Below the pieces are notes generated by a model. The model was not told the origin of the DNA, ran no database searches, and worked only from the letters and a program-made list of their open reading frames with translations. Of a DNA stretch of 64,000 bases, positions 12,495 to 26,372 are shown one piece after another. A program made the position numbers and the translations under genes. Source of the DNA: Pezizomycotina sp. ARF18 (lineage: Eukaryota; Ascomycota); contig AZLU01000094.1 of NCBI GenBank assembly GCA_002224055.1, positions 30,572 through 94,571 on the forward strand. Reading direction: 5' to 3'. Within the stretch, counting starts at the first letter, position 1; every line of letters begins with the position of its first letter.

Positions 12495-15400
12495 TTAGCT
12501 GCCGCCAAGTAGAACATGTTCGTTGTTTTTCAGCGCTTGTATTACTGGGCCTCTTCTTCTAGCCGGCATCTGATTGCCAAAAATCGTAAATCCCAATCGG
12601 ATATATTGCTCAGTAATGAACTGACCATCAACAGGGTCATTCACGGGTATCTGTGCATATCCGAAGGCTTCCGGACCCGGTGACGTGAAAGCTCGTAGCA
12701 ATGCCTTCATGGCCGAGATCCGTTCCTGAACGTCATCGGCACCCGGCGTAAAGGTCACTATCGGGGGCGCAGAAAAGTATCCCAGCTCGAAGCAAGGGAG
12801 GCCTGTGATTCATTTTTGTCTCGCCATTCCCTGCATTTGCCAGCATCCGGTCCAAGCCTGATGCGATGTAATGCACGACATGTCTATCACTTGTCTCTTG
12901 CTTCTTAAGCAAGCTAATGATGTTCTCAACAAGACCCCAAACGTCCTCATCGATCGATAAATAAAGACCATCGTGCAGCAACCTTCATAAGAAAACTTAA
13001 GTTCATCATGCTTTGTTAGCTACTATTTTGATTTTTTTTAAAGGTGTTTATCATACGGCCATTCCCATTGTCATAGAGCATATCATAAGAAACTCCTACC
13101 TAGCAGCCATGGCTATATTGGTGTGTAGATATAACGGCACTCCCACGATGGAGTTTCGAACGTCAGGTTCAGTGAGAACAACTTTTAATGTGCTAATCGC
13201 GGCAGCAATGGCGCGGTTGGCAAAATCCTTCCTCTCTGCTGAGAGATTGTGGAACGCGCTCATACACCACGTAATGCACACCAATTCAGTTGCAATTTTG
13301 CGGCGTAATAGTGAAAAGCCTGAAAATGAGACTTAATTATCAGTTTTCTTTGTTTCTTTGTTTCTGTTTCTCTGTTTTTTTCCTTCTTTCTATTTTATAT
13401 TAAAAAGAAGTGCTGGACATTGGAATGGAGCACTAACCACACCCTTTTCTAGATTGATTGGAAGCAGCGTAAGCATATGATCAAAACCATTTGTTTAATT
13501 AGTGAAGAGCGTCAATCTGGAAGAGTAAAGTCCTGGGAAGACTCACCGGGATATGAAGCAACATATTCATTCACCGCTTGATATAGACATCTGTAAGCAC
13601 TAGCGTGAATTGATAAAGGAAAGGACTTTCGAGGGACATACGCAGCCTATGTTGAAAAGTGGAGCGCCAGAGATCGAGATCCGTGTTGAAATTGTGCAAA
13701 AGGGAGAGCTTATCGGACGGAATCTCGTCATCGATTTCTGGCCCAAATTCCTGATACATACGAGATAATACTGAAAATAAAGCCACCTGGGAAACAATTC
13801 GAAAGTCCTATTGTACCATGTTAGCGCTATTTAAGTATATGTAGTAAAATCAACTGATCTGTTTTGGGAGAAGAAAGTTCCCCTTCCTTTCTCGGGGGTC
13901 CATTAGGCTGCTAAGTGAGATGTATACCTCGGGTTTTACTAGCGGAGATTTAGAAAAAGCTCGTAGTTCTGTTCGTTTACTAGTTTAAGTATCGCTCCAA
14001 TATATCCAAGCCCGATAGAATCAACACGGCGTTTGATGCAATTATTACCCTTATGCTCTCATCGTCTGCAATGACAGGCGGCCGGTTCTAATAATAATTA
14101 ATATTGATGATAATTTCGGAAAGTATATAAGAGAAAAGAAGATAGGTTATTTACATATGCAATCGAGAAATGGTGGTCCGAGAGGTACAAAAGATCTGTG
14201 AAAATGTCAGCTAATGTTTCACTGTGATATGTTTACACCTCATGACAGGCCGCAGGAGAAGAATTTGGACGAATGCTCTTAGGTTATGGGCAAATTCTAT
14301 ACGATATACGTTTTGAAATATAAGAATCATGGAAACAAGAAATGACTTGCCGAGAGCTTGACGTACACCACAATCTTGCGCGTTCAAATGTTCCGGAGAT
14401 CCTGCGATAGCTTTGAAAACGACCTGCGGCACAAAATCACACGGCACATTGATTAGAATTCATTAAAGGGGAGGGTCAGAGGAGAGACGAAGAGAGGGTA
14501 TAAAAACCTGTGCACTCCATCTCTGTCGACTGGCGAACGGCGTGTCCACTTAACTTCCAACTCAAATCCGAGAGCCAAAAAGCACCAATACAAAACTTGA
14601 AGAGAATCATACAGATTTACCAAAAGCCAATATATTAAAAAGTGAGAGAGGCTTACCGCTCGAATATCATCGAGTGATAGGTAACTATCAAACATTGTAC
14701 CTGCAACGAGGTTCAAAAATTCATTGTAACATTACAGTATAAATGCGCTTTCTCGGGTAGGTGTAGTGCAGTCACCGCGAGAATTGACGATGCCAAAAGC
14801 GACGAGGACTTTCTAACTGAGGTAAGATCAGAATGCACTAAAGCTATGCCTCCCTATCGTAGTTAGGCAAGACTATATGTAAGCGATATACGGACTAAAT
14901 TATGGGGACTTTATGGTGTTGATAGCGTACCCAAGATAGTGATTCAACGTCCGCGCAAACCTTGGGAAGGGAAGTTAGTACTGTTCATTTAGTCTTTTTT
15001 TTCTAGAAGTATATATATACATATCTTAGATTTGGGATGGGATGGAAATTGATGAAGTGAAAGAGGCGGAACCCCGGCGGCAGCATACTTTGAGAACAAC
15101 TCTTCGGCATCTTCAACGTTTATAACACCTTTCGAGATAAAATCTCTTTCCAGCCGTAATTGCGTTGAGATGGTTTACCGGTAAGATTATTCCCAGCCCA
15201 CCTTAAGGTACGTAGTTTAGTGACCTGTATCATTATTAGTTAAAATGTTCGAACAGTAGTCGAAAAGTTGTATAACCTTATACAGACTGCTCATTGGTGC
15301 ATCCACAAGCTTGTCCTCAGCATCATCTTGGTCCTGAGGTTCGTGAGAGTTTCCCGAGTTGCTTCGACCGATGACTGTTGTTCCCGGAGACAGTCTGGGT

Positions 15401-15806
15401 GAAACACCGGGCCGCTGTTGATCCTTCCCTGTCTGATCAGGACTTGCTTCGTCCAAGATTGAGTAAGATACTCATTCTTGATCTGCTTAGACTGCATCTC
15501 TAGCGGAACCTTCTGGTTTGCAGAGAAATTCTCCAGATCGCCCATTTCGAGCCGGCATAGTATAGCATTAACAGCTTGCTGGAGTTGGCTATTTCGAAGT
15601 TTTTCAACGCCACGCGTAAGTCTCACTTCTCCACGCCATTTTTGCGAAAAACGGGATTGATATATGTATCTATGAAGGAGAAGTACGGAGACGACATGAG
15701 CATACCAGGTATCATGCCCCAGTTTTCGCTTCCATCTGAAATCGCCAAGACATCAAGGTCAGTATCGTCACCAAAATATAAACCCCAATATAAATTATAA
15801 TTTATT

Positions 15807-15837
<31 letters not shown>

Positions 15838-16431
15838 GGAGAACATTTGCCAACGGAATGCACGTACTCCATATATCATCGAGTATTGTCTGTAAGCTTC
15901 GGTTCACAATGCCTATGCTCAATATTAGAAATTTAAGTATAAACCAATTAGATTTAAAATATAGACTCGTGCCAAGGACATGTATATATATATTTACATT
16001 CAAGTCCCTGTCTCGTGCATCTCAAACATTTTGGATTGCCTGATGGCATATCGCATTTAATTTTAAGCTAAAGTTTCCCATCTCTCATACAGACGAGGAG
16101 AAGGGGGTTAAAAAAAAAAATAAGAAAATAAAAATAAAATAAAAGGTTAGCGCGAGATATTGAAAGGTAAAACATGACATGCGTGATGTAACGGAGGGGG
16201 ATTGTGAGACCACTTCTTGCATTCAGTGCAAGCCTTGACCTTCCTCGAGATCTTCGGCGGTGCTTCCGAAGATATCAACGGCCGTTGAGGACTCGTCGTA
16301 AGCTTCCTGCGGCTTGTTGCCGCCGAAGTCGGCGAAGTGGAACCGTTGGTTTCGTTGGTATCGTCGTCGAAAGATCTCTTCATTTGCATAACACTCCTTA
16401 GGCCTTGTAAGGCCTCTTTATATGTCTGCAA
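12495..16431 (-). CDS. Zn2Cys6 fungal transcription factor (3), many introns
   Basis: This is a nuclear regulator. ATG is at 16431 (MQTYKEALQGLRSV), with a Ser/Thr-rich leader. The zinc cluster is split by an intron: KVKACTECKK at about 16235-16200, then LKIKCDMPSGNPKCLRC and TRQGLECK at 16058-15993. Joined, these give a complete Zn2Cys6 cluster, although the splice phase is off by a base. A Gln-rich helix follows at 15626-15400. The regulatory domain has FWLSDLSWKLSGHAVRQSTE (about 14560), ERARLW (about 14380), LSRMYQEFGPEIDDEIPSDK (13780-13700), then ERKDFANRAIAAAISTLK and NSIVGVPLYLHTNIAMAA (13250-13100). The C-terminus has GLVENIISLLKKQETSDRHV and GYAQIPVNDPVDG, ending at 12495. I know this layout from uncharacterised ascomycete C6 regulators (PF04082). 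About six or more exons are implied, many more than in its neighbours. The target is unknown. Confidence 0.85.
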
Positions 16432-17145
16432 TAACTTTTTTTTAAATCTCTTTCTTTAATATCTGACAAGGTAACGAACGATAAGATTTAAAACCCTGAT
16501 GACTCTGGATATACATACAATATATATAAATGTTTTATAATTTTCCAATAGTTTTCGGTCCGTGCAGAGGCAAGTCTTTTGCACGGAAGTTCGCGTCCTA
16601 TTTTGGTTTAAAACCTATTCTTTCTCTTACAAATAAGCGGGTACTGCTGGAAAAATAAAAATAAAAATAAAATAAAAACAAAAAATTATTTTAATAAGAA
16701 CGATAATTACGACATAGTGGCGTTTTCTTTGGGTGAAGGAACCCTCCACTAAGTACTTTGAGGATCTTACCACTTTATAGTACTAGTTACGGTTATCAAG
16801 AGTTTAGGGTTGACTTTCCCGCCCGGTTCCCCCTACGGCGTACCGATCCTCCCTAGTCTCTGTTCGAACGGCGGGCTGATACCGAAATTTTATATTCTCG
16901 GCTGCCGTTTAAATTTCTCGCTACTCTCGTACTTTCGCATTTAGCTTCCTTATTATCGTGGAATTCCAAGCCTCCAGGAGCTCTATTTTTAATATATATA
17001 CTAAATAATATATACGTAGGTATACTGTGCACGAGCACTAAGTGATTTTTCTACATCTGATAGCCCTTTCCGAATCGTGCAGATGGATGTCCGGAAAAAA
17101 GTAGTAAGGGAGAAATTTGTTCGTGTCTTCTTTTCTTTCTCTCTT

Positions 17146-17151
17146 AAAAAA

Positions 17152-17187
<36 letters not shown>

Positions 17188-17194
17188 AAATAAG
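17146..17194. repeat. (AAAT)n microsatellite
   Basis: About eleven AAAT units, with one AAT slip near the end. Confidence 0.95.
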
Positions 17195-17410
17195 AGTTTT
17201 TCCCGAGCCAATCCAAGCGATAAAACCCCAATCGATATTTGTCTGTTTGTCTTTCACTTCATTTCACTTTGCACCTCCCCACTCTGGTTTCTCGAGTCCC
17301 AGTCATTCGTCACTACTATCACCCTTGCTTCTCTTGGTAGTTTTGGCGGTATACTCTTGGCTCTATTTCTCTTTATTTATTTACCTTTTCTTTTTTTCCT
17401 TTTTCTTTTC

Positions 17411-17440
17411 TTTTTTTTTTTTTTTTTAAAAAAAAAAAAA
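17411..17440. repeat. T17-A13 homopolymer junction
   Basis: Seventeen T (17411-17427) abut thirteen A (17428-17440). This is a perfect self-complementary junction upstream of the antiporter gene. Confidence 0.9.
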
Positions 17441-19358
17441 TTTCTTCCGGCGCCGCTCCCTTGGCGAGAAGCGACGAGAATATCCCTCCGGATATATATT
17501 TTCGACTTTTACTTTTGTTTTATTGATCCGATTATAACAGCCCAGGTGGACTAATTACGAGTACTAGCGATATTTAACTTCGTTTTGACACCAGGTAAAT
17601 TAAAAGTGTTGCTCGATCGCAATTGAAAAAAAGAAAATCAGGTATATAATGGCAGTGCTCCACAAATGTTTTTATAAAAAAAAAAAAAAACTTGATCTTG
17701 AGAGGTATGCATCAATGTGAGTATGCTAAGTATATTTGGAAAGAAGCGAGAGACGGAGGAAAGAAAAAGAGACGCCAGGAAGCATCCGCCGAGATCTCCG
17801 ACCTACTATCCTTTTTCTCTTTACCTTGTCTCGAAACACTTACCCCCTCAAGGTTTTGCTTCCTCTCGGCGTACATCAAGATCAGTCGACGTAGGTGTAT
17901 GGTACGGGTACACTTTTGTCATCGTAAGCTCGGCGCGGGGAGAGGCCAAAAAAAAAAAAAAAAGGGTGGCGCCCAGTTATTATTGCAGTGATAAGAAGGG
18001 AAGATAATAGCAGGAGAGGGAAAACGAGAGGTTTGCGGTTATGATTTTTTGATTTATTCTAACGCCCTATTCTCTTGGACCTTCTAGTGGGATGGTATAT
18101 AAAACGAGAGATATCTCCGGAGAGGGATTTTAGAGTAAATGTGGAGTTTAGAAAACACACGATACTCACGCTTGTATAGAGAGGCATATATATATATTTA
18201 CTTTTCTTGAATACTAGAAAAGGAAAAAAAAAAAAAAAAAAAAAAACACCGGATGCACTATCGAAGTACTTAAGTACCTTTCTAATACGAGTAAGTATTG
18301 CAGCTTTTCGCCTTCTCGGTTCTATCTATCTTTCCCTTTTTCCTTTCCTCCGGCTTTCTCCTCCTCCTCTTCCTCTTAAAACATCTCCGAAGAGTTCAAG
18401 CAAGTAGGATATCTGTCACATCGCTTCCACTTGTTAGATAATTTGACTGCTTTTCCACCTGTTCGTGCGGTTGGATCCCTGGTACCTTCTTTTATATATA
18501 GTAGCAATACTTATCCAATCATTCACCATACATTCATCCACTCTTTTTTTTTTTTTTTCTTCTCTGAGGTGTCCAAAGTTCCGGGTATCGTGATCCTGTC
18601 CGGCCCTATTTGCAATACATAAATCGTGCCTTTCTTCCCTCGTTTCGGTCCGCCTATTTTCTTGAGCCTCAGTTTCACCGTTCACCGCTTTTGCTTTTAT
18701 TTCCCCTTTTGGCTGTAACGGCTGTCGATGTATTTTTTACCTGTGTTCTCTTTTCCAACCAAACCGGAAACCCGGGTTTTTAAAGAAAAATAAAATAAAT
18801 AAATAAAGATGGGTTTTATGGTATTCGCGAAGACGTTATATAAATGTGCTAGACGGGAGCACTCTCTTCTGCTATGTATCTAATAGTTTTAAAATTTAAA
18901 AGGTGGACAGTGTAGTATAAGCAGTTCGGGGGTTTCCTTCATCTTTCCCCCCTCTCTCCATTCTTTCTTTTTTCTCTCTTTTTTTATGTCATCATTTTTA
19001 ATTTTTTTTATTTTATATTTTTCTTCGGCCTTGACAATCCCTTGTAAGTCCGGGTCTCGGCATTGGGTAATCTTTCAGAGTTACCTTTAGTTTCTTGTAT
19101 TCGGGACCGTTCAAGTACGAGTATATACGTGTAGTTATATATATACTAAGTACTTGTAATTAATATTCACCTGCAGCTAGTCTTGGTGCTTTTCTCGTCC
19201 TCGCTTGTCTGCGCTCTTTACATCAGAGAAGAGAGAAGTGTAGGGGAAAAAAGAAAAGAAAAGGAAAAAAAAAAAAAAAAAAAAAAACCGGAAGGAAGAA
19301 AAAAAAGAAAAGAAGAGGGAAAAATAGTGCAGAAAGGAACGCTCTTTTTCTGTTCTCG

Positions 19359-19392
<34 letters not shown>

Positions 19393-20025
19393 CTCTCTAT
19401 AACCTCTCTTTCTATATCTCCTCCCTCTTCCTCCCTCGTTCTCCCCTAGTCTTTCCTTATTTTTTCCCCCTTCGACATATTAATTGTTTCGTTTTTTACT
19501 CTTTTTTCCCTGAAGTTTATTTCATCTGCCTTCGCGCTTCGTTTTCGTTTTACGTAAACCATATAGAACCTTTTTAGTGGCTTCTTTTTTCACTATATAT
19601 TTGACGATTCTTCATGTAACCTTCCCAAACTCTAAAAAAAAAAAAAAAAAAAAAGAACGATAAGACGAAGAAGAAAGAAATGGACCATGCTAACTTTATT
19701 ACTAACGTGGCGATAAATATAAAGAATCGGGTGACGTTGCGTACCTTCAGGTACTAATTAAGCATCAATCAAAAACTAAACTAAGGACCGGTTGTCAGCT
19801 GTCTCTCTTTGTGAAACGATTGCCAAATCTCGTTTGCCTGTGGATCTCAAGAACGGTTCTCGCTGGAAAGCATCCCTCAAAAGAGAGACGACCTACACGG
19901 ATATTCCTTAAAAAATATCGGATACTGCTACGCTACTAGGTTCCTTCGAAAGACTATTTTGATGACAGAATTGTCGTAGATGAGCTTCGAGCTGTACCTT
20001 TTTTTGGGAGATTTTTAGGATCGCA

Positions 20026-22931
20026 ATGGCTTGGGATCACCTGAGCGTAAGCCATCTAATTCCGCATAATATCAATTGTATAGGAACTAACCCATCTGCT
20101 ATCAGATAAACCGGCCCCACCTGGCCTATGCGATATTGGGAGGATTTACTTCGTTGTTTATGTGGTGTCTCTATTTGTTTAAAGAAAAGCTATATATCGG
20201 AGAAGCAACGGTTGCCACGCTATGCGGTATCATATTTGGACCACATGCGGCAAATCTCTTCAATCCCAACACGTGGGGTAACGTCGACCAAATCACACTA
20301 GAAATTTCTAGGATTGTTCTAGTCGTTCAGTGTTTGCCATTGGCGTTGAATTGCCAAAGGTTAGACATTCTTATCCAGTGTGAATATGCTAGCTAGAGCT
20401 TTAACTCCCGGGGAAAGGAACAAAGGAGTGCTGGGAGGAAGGGAAGGAAAGAAAGAAAGAAAGCATCTATGAAGAAAAGACACCTGCTGACAGTTTAGGC
20501 GTACATGACGCGACATTGGAAATCCGTCGTGTTTTTACTTGTACCTGTCATGACCTGGGGCTGGCTCATTACGTCTCTCTTCATCTGGGTCCTCATCAAG
20601 CCTTTGAATTTCCTTGATTCATTGGTATGCGCGGCGTGTGTAACGGCCACAGATCCCGTTCTTGCCTCCTCTGTCGTAGGCAAGGGAAAGTTCGCTCGCC
20701 GCGTTCCGAAACACTTACGTGACCTCCTTTCCGCGGAATCCGGATGTAACGATGGCATGGCATTCCCTTTCATATACTTGGCCCTTTATCTTGTACGATA
20801 TAGACCCAACGCTGGAAAGGTTTTCGAGCACTGGTTCATTTTGACGATATTATATGAATGTATATTTGGTGCATTCTACGGTTGTTGTATTGGTTACGCC
20901 GGACGTCGTTTGATAAGGGCAGCGTCAGACAAGGGTTGATCGATAGGGAAAGCTTTCTGGTTTCTACTTTGTTTGGCGCTATTTTTGCGCCGGATCTGGG
21001 AGTATGCTAGGTGAGTGACATTATAACAGGCGCGTGGTTGAAGAAGTGATGATTCTGCTTTAAAATCCGACGAAACTTTCTACTAATATTTTTCTATAGG
21101 TGTTGATGATTTGCTAGTAGGATTTTTGTGCGGGTGTAGCATTTAGTAATGACGGGTGGTTCGCTCATAAGACGGAAGAGTCGCACGTTTCTAACGTTAT
21201 TGATCTTCTCCTAAATTTGGCTTATTTCGTTTATTTTGGTGCCATTATACCTTGGGAACAGTATAACAATGTCGAAATTGGGTTGCAGCCGTGGCGCTTG
21301 GTTTGCATTTCGCTACTTGTCATTTTCTTCAGGAGGATACCGATTATGGTCATGTTAAAACCCCTGATTCCAGATATCCACAATAGGAGAGAGGCCCTGT
21401 TTGCTGGCCATTTTGGTCCGATAGGAGTTGGAGCGATCTTTGTCGCCATCCTCGCTCGAGCAGAATTGGAAGCGGAAGATACGACGCCACTGGCAAATTG
21501 CCCCGAAGGGCACGGAACATTACGAACTGATCCAGCTAATTTGGCCAGTAGTTACGTTCTTAGTCGTATCATCCATTGTTGTTCACGGATCTTCAATTGC
21601 GGTATTTACCCTCGGAAAGCGGATCAATAGGATGACATTGACAATGTCTTACACGCAAGGTGCAGAGGAATCGTGGGTCAACCGGTTGCCGTTCATCTCA
21701 AGGGGCCAAAGCCTGTCGATTCAGAAGCCTGATGACTATTACTCGTCCAACGAAAAAATACCAGCAGACGGCATTTCCTCCAGGGACGCTGCCCCCACCA
21801 GGTGGTGTCCCTGGTGGCTTAGCGAGCCCTCGACACAGTAGCTCAAGGCTGAGGAAGCAGAATACTGCGGTGGATTCGTCAGCAGTTCCGCCATTCAACC
21901 TCGTAGGAGAGACGGTCTAGGGAGGCCACGGAGGAGCGGCGACGACACAAGGAGGGAGCAGCAAGTGCCGACGCCCGAGCCGGCTCTGCTACGTCCTTCG
22001 CAGATCGAGCTTCCGCCGGGGCTGCCAACCTTTATAAAGAAGGAGACGATGTGATAGTCGAAAATGAAGACGGGGACGTAATAGATAGATACACTGAACA
22101 CGATCCGCATCACTACGAGAGGACATTCGATCCGGAGGAAGAAGACACTAGGGAAGAAGGAGACGGGGAGCCAGTGGCACCGAGACGTAGACGCAAAGGA
22201 TCCAGATTGCATGGTACAGCTACCGCGTATCAGATCGATAACAATGTTATTGTTGAGGACGAGGACGGTGAAGTTATCAAGATTATAAGGACGAACACGA
22301 ACCCCGCTCGACGGCCATCAGCTGCGCCCGGGGTATCAGACGAGGAAGTCTTCAAGGCTGGGCTCATGGTTTACAAGCAGTGCGTGGGGGGGCAACCAGG
22401 AAGGATCTGATCCAAAGGAGGCAGACGACGCCATGTCAACGATATCGACGATGCGCATGGCGTGCATCTTCACGAGCCGAACACGCATCGGCGGATGTCA
22501 AGGGCGGAAATTCTGAATCATTTGAGAAATGCCCACGCCGAGGACGGAGACAGCAACAATCTTGCTAGAGCCAAGTCAACGCCAACCCGGGACCCTCGGA
22601 AGGCGAAGACTGTTGAAGTGCCGTACCAACAGGATACAAGCAGCGGCTCAGAACAGACCAAGAGCCTCCCTTATCTTGATGCCACAGAGGACCAAGGCAA
22701 CGGTGAATCATCCCGTGCAGCAGCGAAGAGAGCTGAACGCGAACGCGAACCGAGGCGAATGAAGCAGAACAATTTGGGGACGAGACTGCTGCAGAAAGGA
22801 AACGTAGGCTTGCAGCTCTGGGTGTTTCAAAAGGAGACGATGACGACGATAGCAGCAGCAGCAGTAGCGACGATGAAGATGCCAGTAGCACTGAGAAACC
22901 AAAGCGGACTGGGATTAGATTTGCTCTTTAG
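20026..22931 (+). CDS. nha1: Plasma-membrane Na+/H+ antiporter, Nha1/Sod2 family
   Basis: It exports Na+, Li+ or K+ in exchange for protons across the plasma membrane and so sets salt tolerance and cytoplasmic pH. Exon 1 is 20026-20046 (MAWDHLS). Introns are visible at 20047-20105, 20360-20498 and 21011-21099, each with GT/AG ends and the last with a TACTAAT branch site. Membrane segments typical of the fungal family are plain: [59 protein letters not shown], then the ion-site region [20 protein letters not shown] (conserved TDP), [20 protein letters not shown], and [20 protein letters not shown]. The hydrophilic tail (from about 21630) begins [12 protein letters not shown], carries the acidic repeats [14 protein letters not shown] and [14 protein letters not shown], and ends [11 protein letters not shown] with TAG at 22929-22931. 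A one-T loss before GVELPK and several later frame changes look like sequencing errors in a gene that is otherwise whole. The start matches the family N-terminus (MAWDQL...). Confidence 0.95.
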
Positions 22932-23557
22932 CTCCAAGAGCAATATTAGCTTTCTTTCTTCCTTCCTTGTTTGCTTTTCCTCCACCCTGAGATAGTGTTT
23001 TTGGTGCGTTGCAACCTAGCGACGAGTTTGTCTTTCGATTCCTTGTTGTGGCTATCACGCGTCCGCGAAACGCTTCTATTTTCTTACCGAATATTATTAT
23101 ATTTTTACAGATTTGTATTGTGGGAGGTATTTGGAGAAACCAATAATATACCTACCGGAAAGGAGCATGGAGGCGAGCGCTCCGCATCGTACGGTAACGC
23201 CTTACATTCCAGTTTACATTTTATGTTCTTGAACTTCTCTTTTTTTAATTTTCTCTCGGATGATGAACGCAATGTATGATATAGATTCTATACTTGTACT
23301 TTTATATATCCTCACACGAATATACCATGCGTCGAAGTTTTCATATACGTCGCCTCTTTACGAAATCCGGATTCGCTGATCGACAAAGTAGAAAAGTCAG
23401 ATGGTTTAAACGGTCCCAACATCGATGCTAGATCTTAAGGAGGCGTTATATAAAATGTATACTTATATTATATAGATTTATACATTGAAGTTGTTTGAAA
23501 CGAACGCTCTAGACATCGATAAATATTCAATATATATATCTACAATGGAACCCCCTG

Positions 23558-23583
23558 TTTTTTTTTTTTTTTTTTTGGGGGGG
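23558..23583. repeat. T19-G7 homopolymer junction
   Basis: Nineteen T are followed by seven G and then ATCTATAGTA. This resembles the junction at 6377-6404. Confidence 0.9.
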
Positions 23584-24437
23584 ATCTATAGTAAAAAGTA
23601 GTGCTTGGAAGAGTTAAAGGGTTATATCTTATTTCCTCTGCTCTGTTTCCATTCTCATCTTCCCGTAATACTTAATAAATAACTTTCGTGCTTCTTTTCT
23701 TTTTCTTCCTTTTTGTTTTTACAGAAAGATATCCAAGTACTCTCAGTAATAATGACCGACTTACCTATTTCACCCCGGTTTAGTATATTTCTCAGGCACC
23801 ACCCTTTAACGCCACTGATTTCAGAATTTCCCATAGAGACAATAAATATAATAATGATTACATACACTACCAGCGATTAGATAGATATAAAGTAGTTTAT
23901 AAGTAAATCTCTCCTTTTCTTTCACTGTTCTTCGTTGCCCCCTTCTTTTCTTTTCTTTTTTCTTTCTCAAATTGGAATTACCCCTTTCCCTTTCTGATTC
24001 CCTACTTTTTCTCTTACCCTTTTTTTTTTTTTTCTCCCGTGCCCGGTCCGCAAACTGGAACCCGGGTGTTCCAAAATTGCTTTTAGAGCTTTTAAAGGAG
24101 AACTCGAGGGAAAATTGATATCTGATACCTGACTGAGGCCACCCTCCCAGGTCCCTCTTTCTCTCTCCTCTCTCTCTCTCTCGCTTTCTTTCTTTTCTTT
24201 TTTTCCTCTTGATCTGATATTGGTCAGTTTGTAAATATCAATACGCGTACGGAGACTACTTGACAGGAAAAAAAAAAAAAAAAGATAATAATAATGGTTA
24301 AGTAAAGAAACGAAGGAAAGAAGAAGGAAAGAAAACGAGATTAAACAGGGGTTTGAAAGAAAATAAATCGATTGGGTATACATACGTTCGGGTAGGAAGG
24401 TTTTCTCTTCAGTTTCTGTGATAGTTAGTACCGATTG

Positions 24438-24463
24438 TATATATATATATATATATATATATA
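24438..24463. repeat. (TA)n microsatellite
   Basis: Thirteen TA units between GATTG and CGTAATAAC. Confidence 0.95.
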
Positions 24464-26372
24464 CGTAATAACACTTGCTTTATTCTTAGTGACTTGACCT
24501 CTGGTATCTTCACGTCCGATGTCTACACGGCTGGATATTGTATACCAGGTAGACATGTGCTTTGAAAAAAAAAAAAAAAAAGAGAGGGAAGCAAGATCGC
24601 GCCGCAGTGTAACCAACCACAGTAGGGTATATAGTATTGCAGTATAATATCTGCGATATGTAGAGCCCAAAAATGATAAGTTAGTAGCGCGGGTCCCCCA
24701 AATTACCCCTCCTTCTCTAGTTGGAAACTGAAAGGAAAGAATACTCATAAGAAACGCAGAGACATCGTTGAGATCATATTGTTTTCCTGAAACTCAATAA
24801 CATATACTTATATATACGTATATACTTGAAGGCCACAGATATATTGTATATTTGCCATTTGAGAATCTGTTTCTTTCTTTCTCCTTTCTCCACCTTATCT
24901 ATCTCTCTCTCTCTCTCTCTCTTTTTTCCCAGGTGGAGGAGCAATATCATTATATTTCCTATTACGTATTAAATTATGAAAGAAACGAGTGGCAGTTAGG
25001 CAGTAGTGACCTCGGTGAGAGAGTAGGAGTGGTGGTGTTTAGGAAAAATAAAATAAAATAAAATACCCAAGTAAAGAAAAAAAAAAAAAAAAAAAGTGAC
25101 AATCTTCTTCTGCTCTGCCCCTCTTCAAATCTCCCTCCCTTTTTATTTCTTCGTCCACATTTTTTTGGTTCTCTCTCTCCTCCCCCCTTTAAAAGTAATC
25201 GTCCTTGCCGTCCCTTTTCAGTCCTTTGGTAATTCCTTATCCTTACACCGAACGTCCTTCTTTTCCTTTTGGCCTTCCAAATAATTTTTTCGTCTGTTCT
25301 AGAATTCCTTATTATCATATCGTTTGCTCTTTTCCCCTTATAGATAAACCAATTTATTCTCTAATCCAGCGACTTTGCGGTCTCCTCATTTCCATCCTTT
25401 ACTCTGTGAAAAAAGTATTAGAAGAGAAAAGAAATAGACATACTATATATCCTTTTTTGTTTTGTTTTGTTTTGTTTTATTATATTTCGATCCTGACACG
25501 AGTTCTGTTAGTCGCATTTGCGATTTGAGGGAGAGTTCTTAAATACGTCCCAATCTAAAGCCCTTGTAAGTTAACAAAAAAAAAAAAAAAAAAAAAAAAA
25601 CCGGAGTCAAACGAATCGGTAGGTATATTGTCCTGTTGACTTTCCCGTTTCTATTTTCCCTTTCAGAAAAGGCTCATGTCTACCTCGAAAAAAAAAAAAA
25701 AAGGAGAGAAGACGGCTGCAGAGTCCGCAAGAAATACACCGTTCACCTTGCATGTGCTGCTTCGTTGTGCATATTATCCTGCTCCAGGACGCGGCATATT
25801 CCTCCACAAGAAAAAAATTCATTACATAAATAAACGCCTAGGAAAATTTTACTTCGAAAGAAGTCTCCAGTTCTCTGACAATAAGCTTGACAGGACAATA
25901 CAGCAGAAACACGCGAGCCCTTGCGAAGTTCGAGTTGAAGGAATCCATTGCGCTTGGAAAGGAGGCAGACCAAAAACCGGCACATAAACCTGCTCACGTG
26001 CGAGGGAGAAGAGGGGGAAATAATTTTGGAAGATAAAAAAAATACAAGACAGATAATAAAGGGAGGGGCAAGATCAACCAAACCCCCTTTCTCGATACCA
26101 GAAATCCGCAGGAGGTCATTCCGGGGGACGGTTGCGACAGTGGAAGGAGAGCCTTGTTGGCTACTAGAAGGTCACGGAATTAATTTCAATTTATAAGCGG
26201 GGCCAAGTTTTGGACCAGCTCGTGCAAAGCAGAGGATCAACTTTAGCGACAACCGGGACTTTGCCTTCGAACCTTTGAATTACAACCTAATACCCGATAT
26301 CACGTACTTTCTCAGACCTCAAAGAACACTTCTCCCTGTATCTGAGAAGGGCTTTTGTCTTAGAAGAAAAAA

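Larger units (their letters stand above)
16432..20025. other. Divergent intergenic region, low-complexity
   Basis: This 3.6-kb region lies between the minus-strand transcription factor and the plus-strand antiporter, so it holds both promoters. I see no gene. It includes an (AAAT)n microsatellite at 17146-17194, a T17/A13 junction at 17411-17440, A tracts near 17677, 17948, 18223 and 19635, an A/T-rich pair of opposite tracts at 19265-19287 (A) and 19361-19392 (T), and long pyrimidine-rich stretches at 18330-18400 and 18950-19030, typical of fungal promoters. The ORFs here are mostly poly-F, poly-K or S/L-rich translations of these tracts. Confidence 0.6.
22932..26372. other. Intergenic, promoter side of the Spg1 gene
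   Basis: In 3.4 kb I see no gene. Contents include a T19/G7 junction at 23558-23583, A/T tracts near 24020, 24268, 24565, 25077 and 25577, a (TA)n run at 24438-24463, and CT-rich blocks at 24160-24185 and 24902-24921. The last 450 bases (25900-26372) are more GC-balanced and probably hold the 5' UTR of the GTPase gene. Short open frames there (25948-26196) show no family signature. Confidence 0.6.

Noticed and set aside
19183-19449. Frame rich in Lys then Phe (88 residues)
   Set aside because: It is built from an A tract and a T tract in the antiporter promoter region.
22565-22902. Minus-strand frames opposite the antiporter tail
   Set aside because: The plus strand reads the known acidic Nha1 tail; the minus-strand frames are shadows of its Glu/Asp and Ser codons.
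20026-22931. Antiporter as a pseudogene
   Set aside because: All expected membrane segments, splice sites and the tail are present and conserved; only single-base frame changes interrupt them, as in neighbouring genes expected to be essential.
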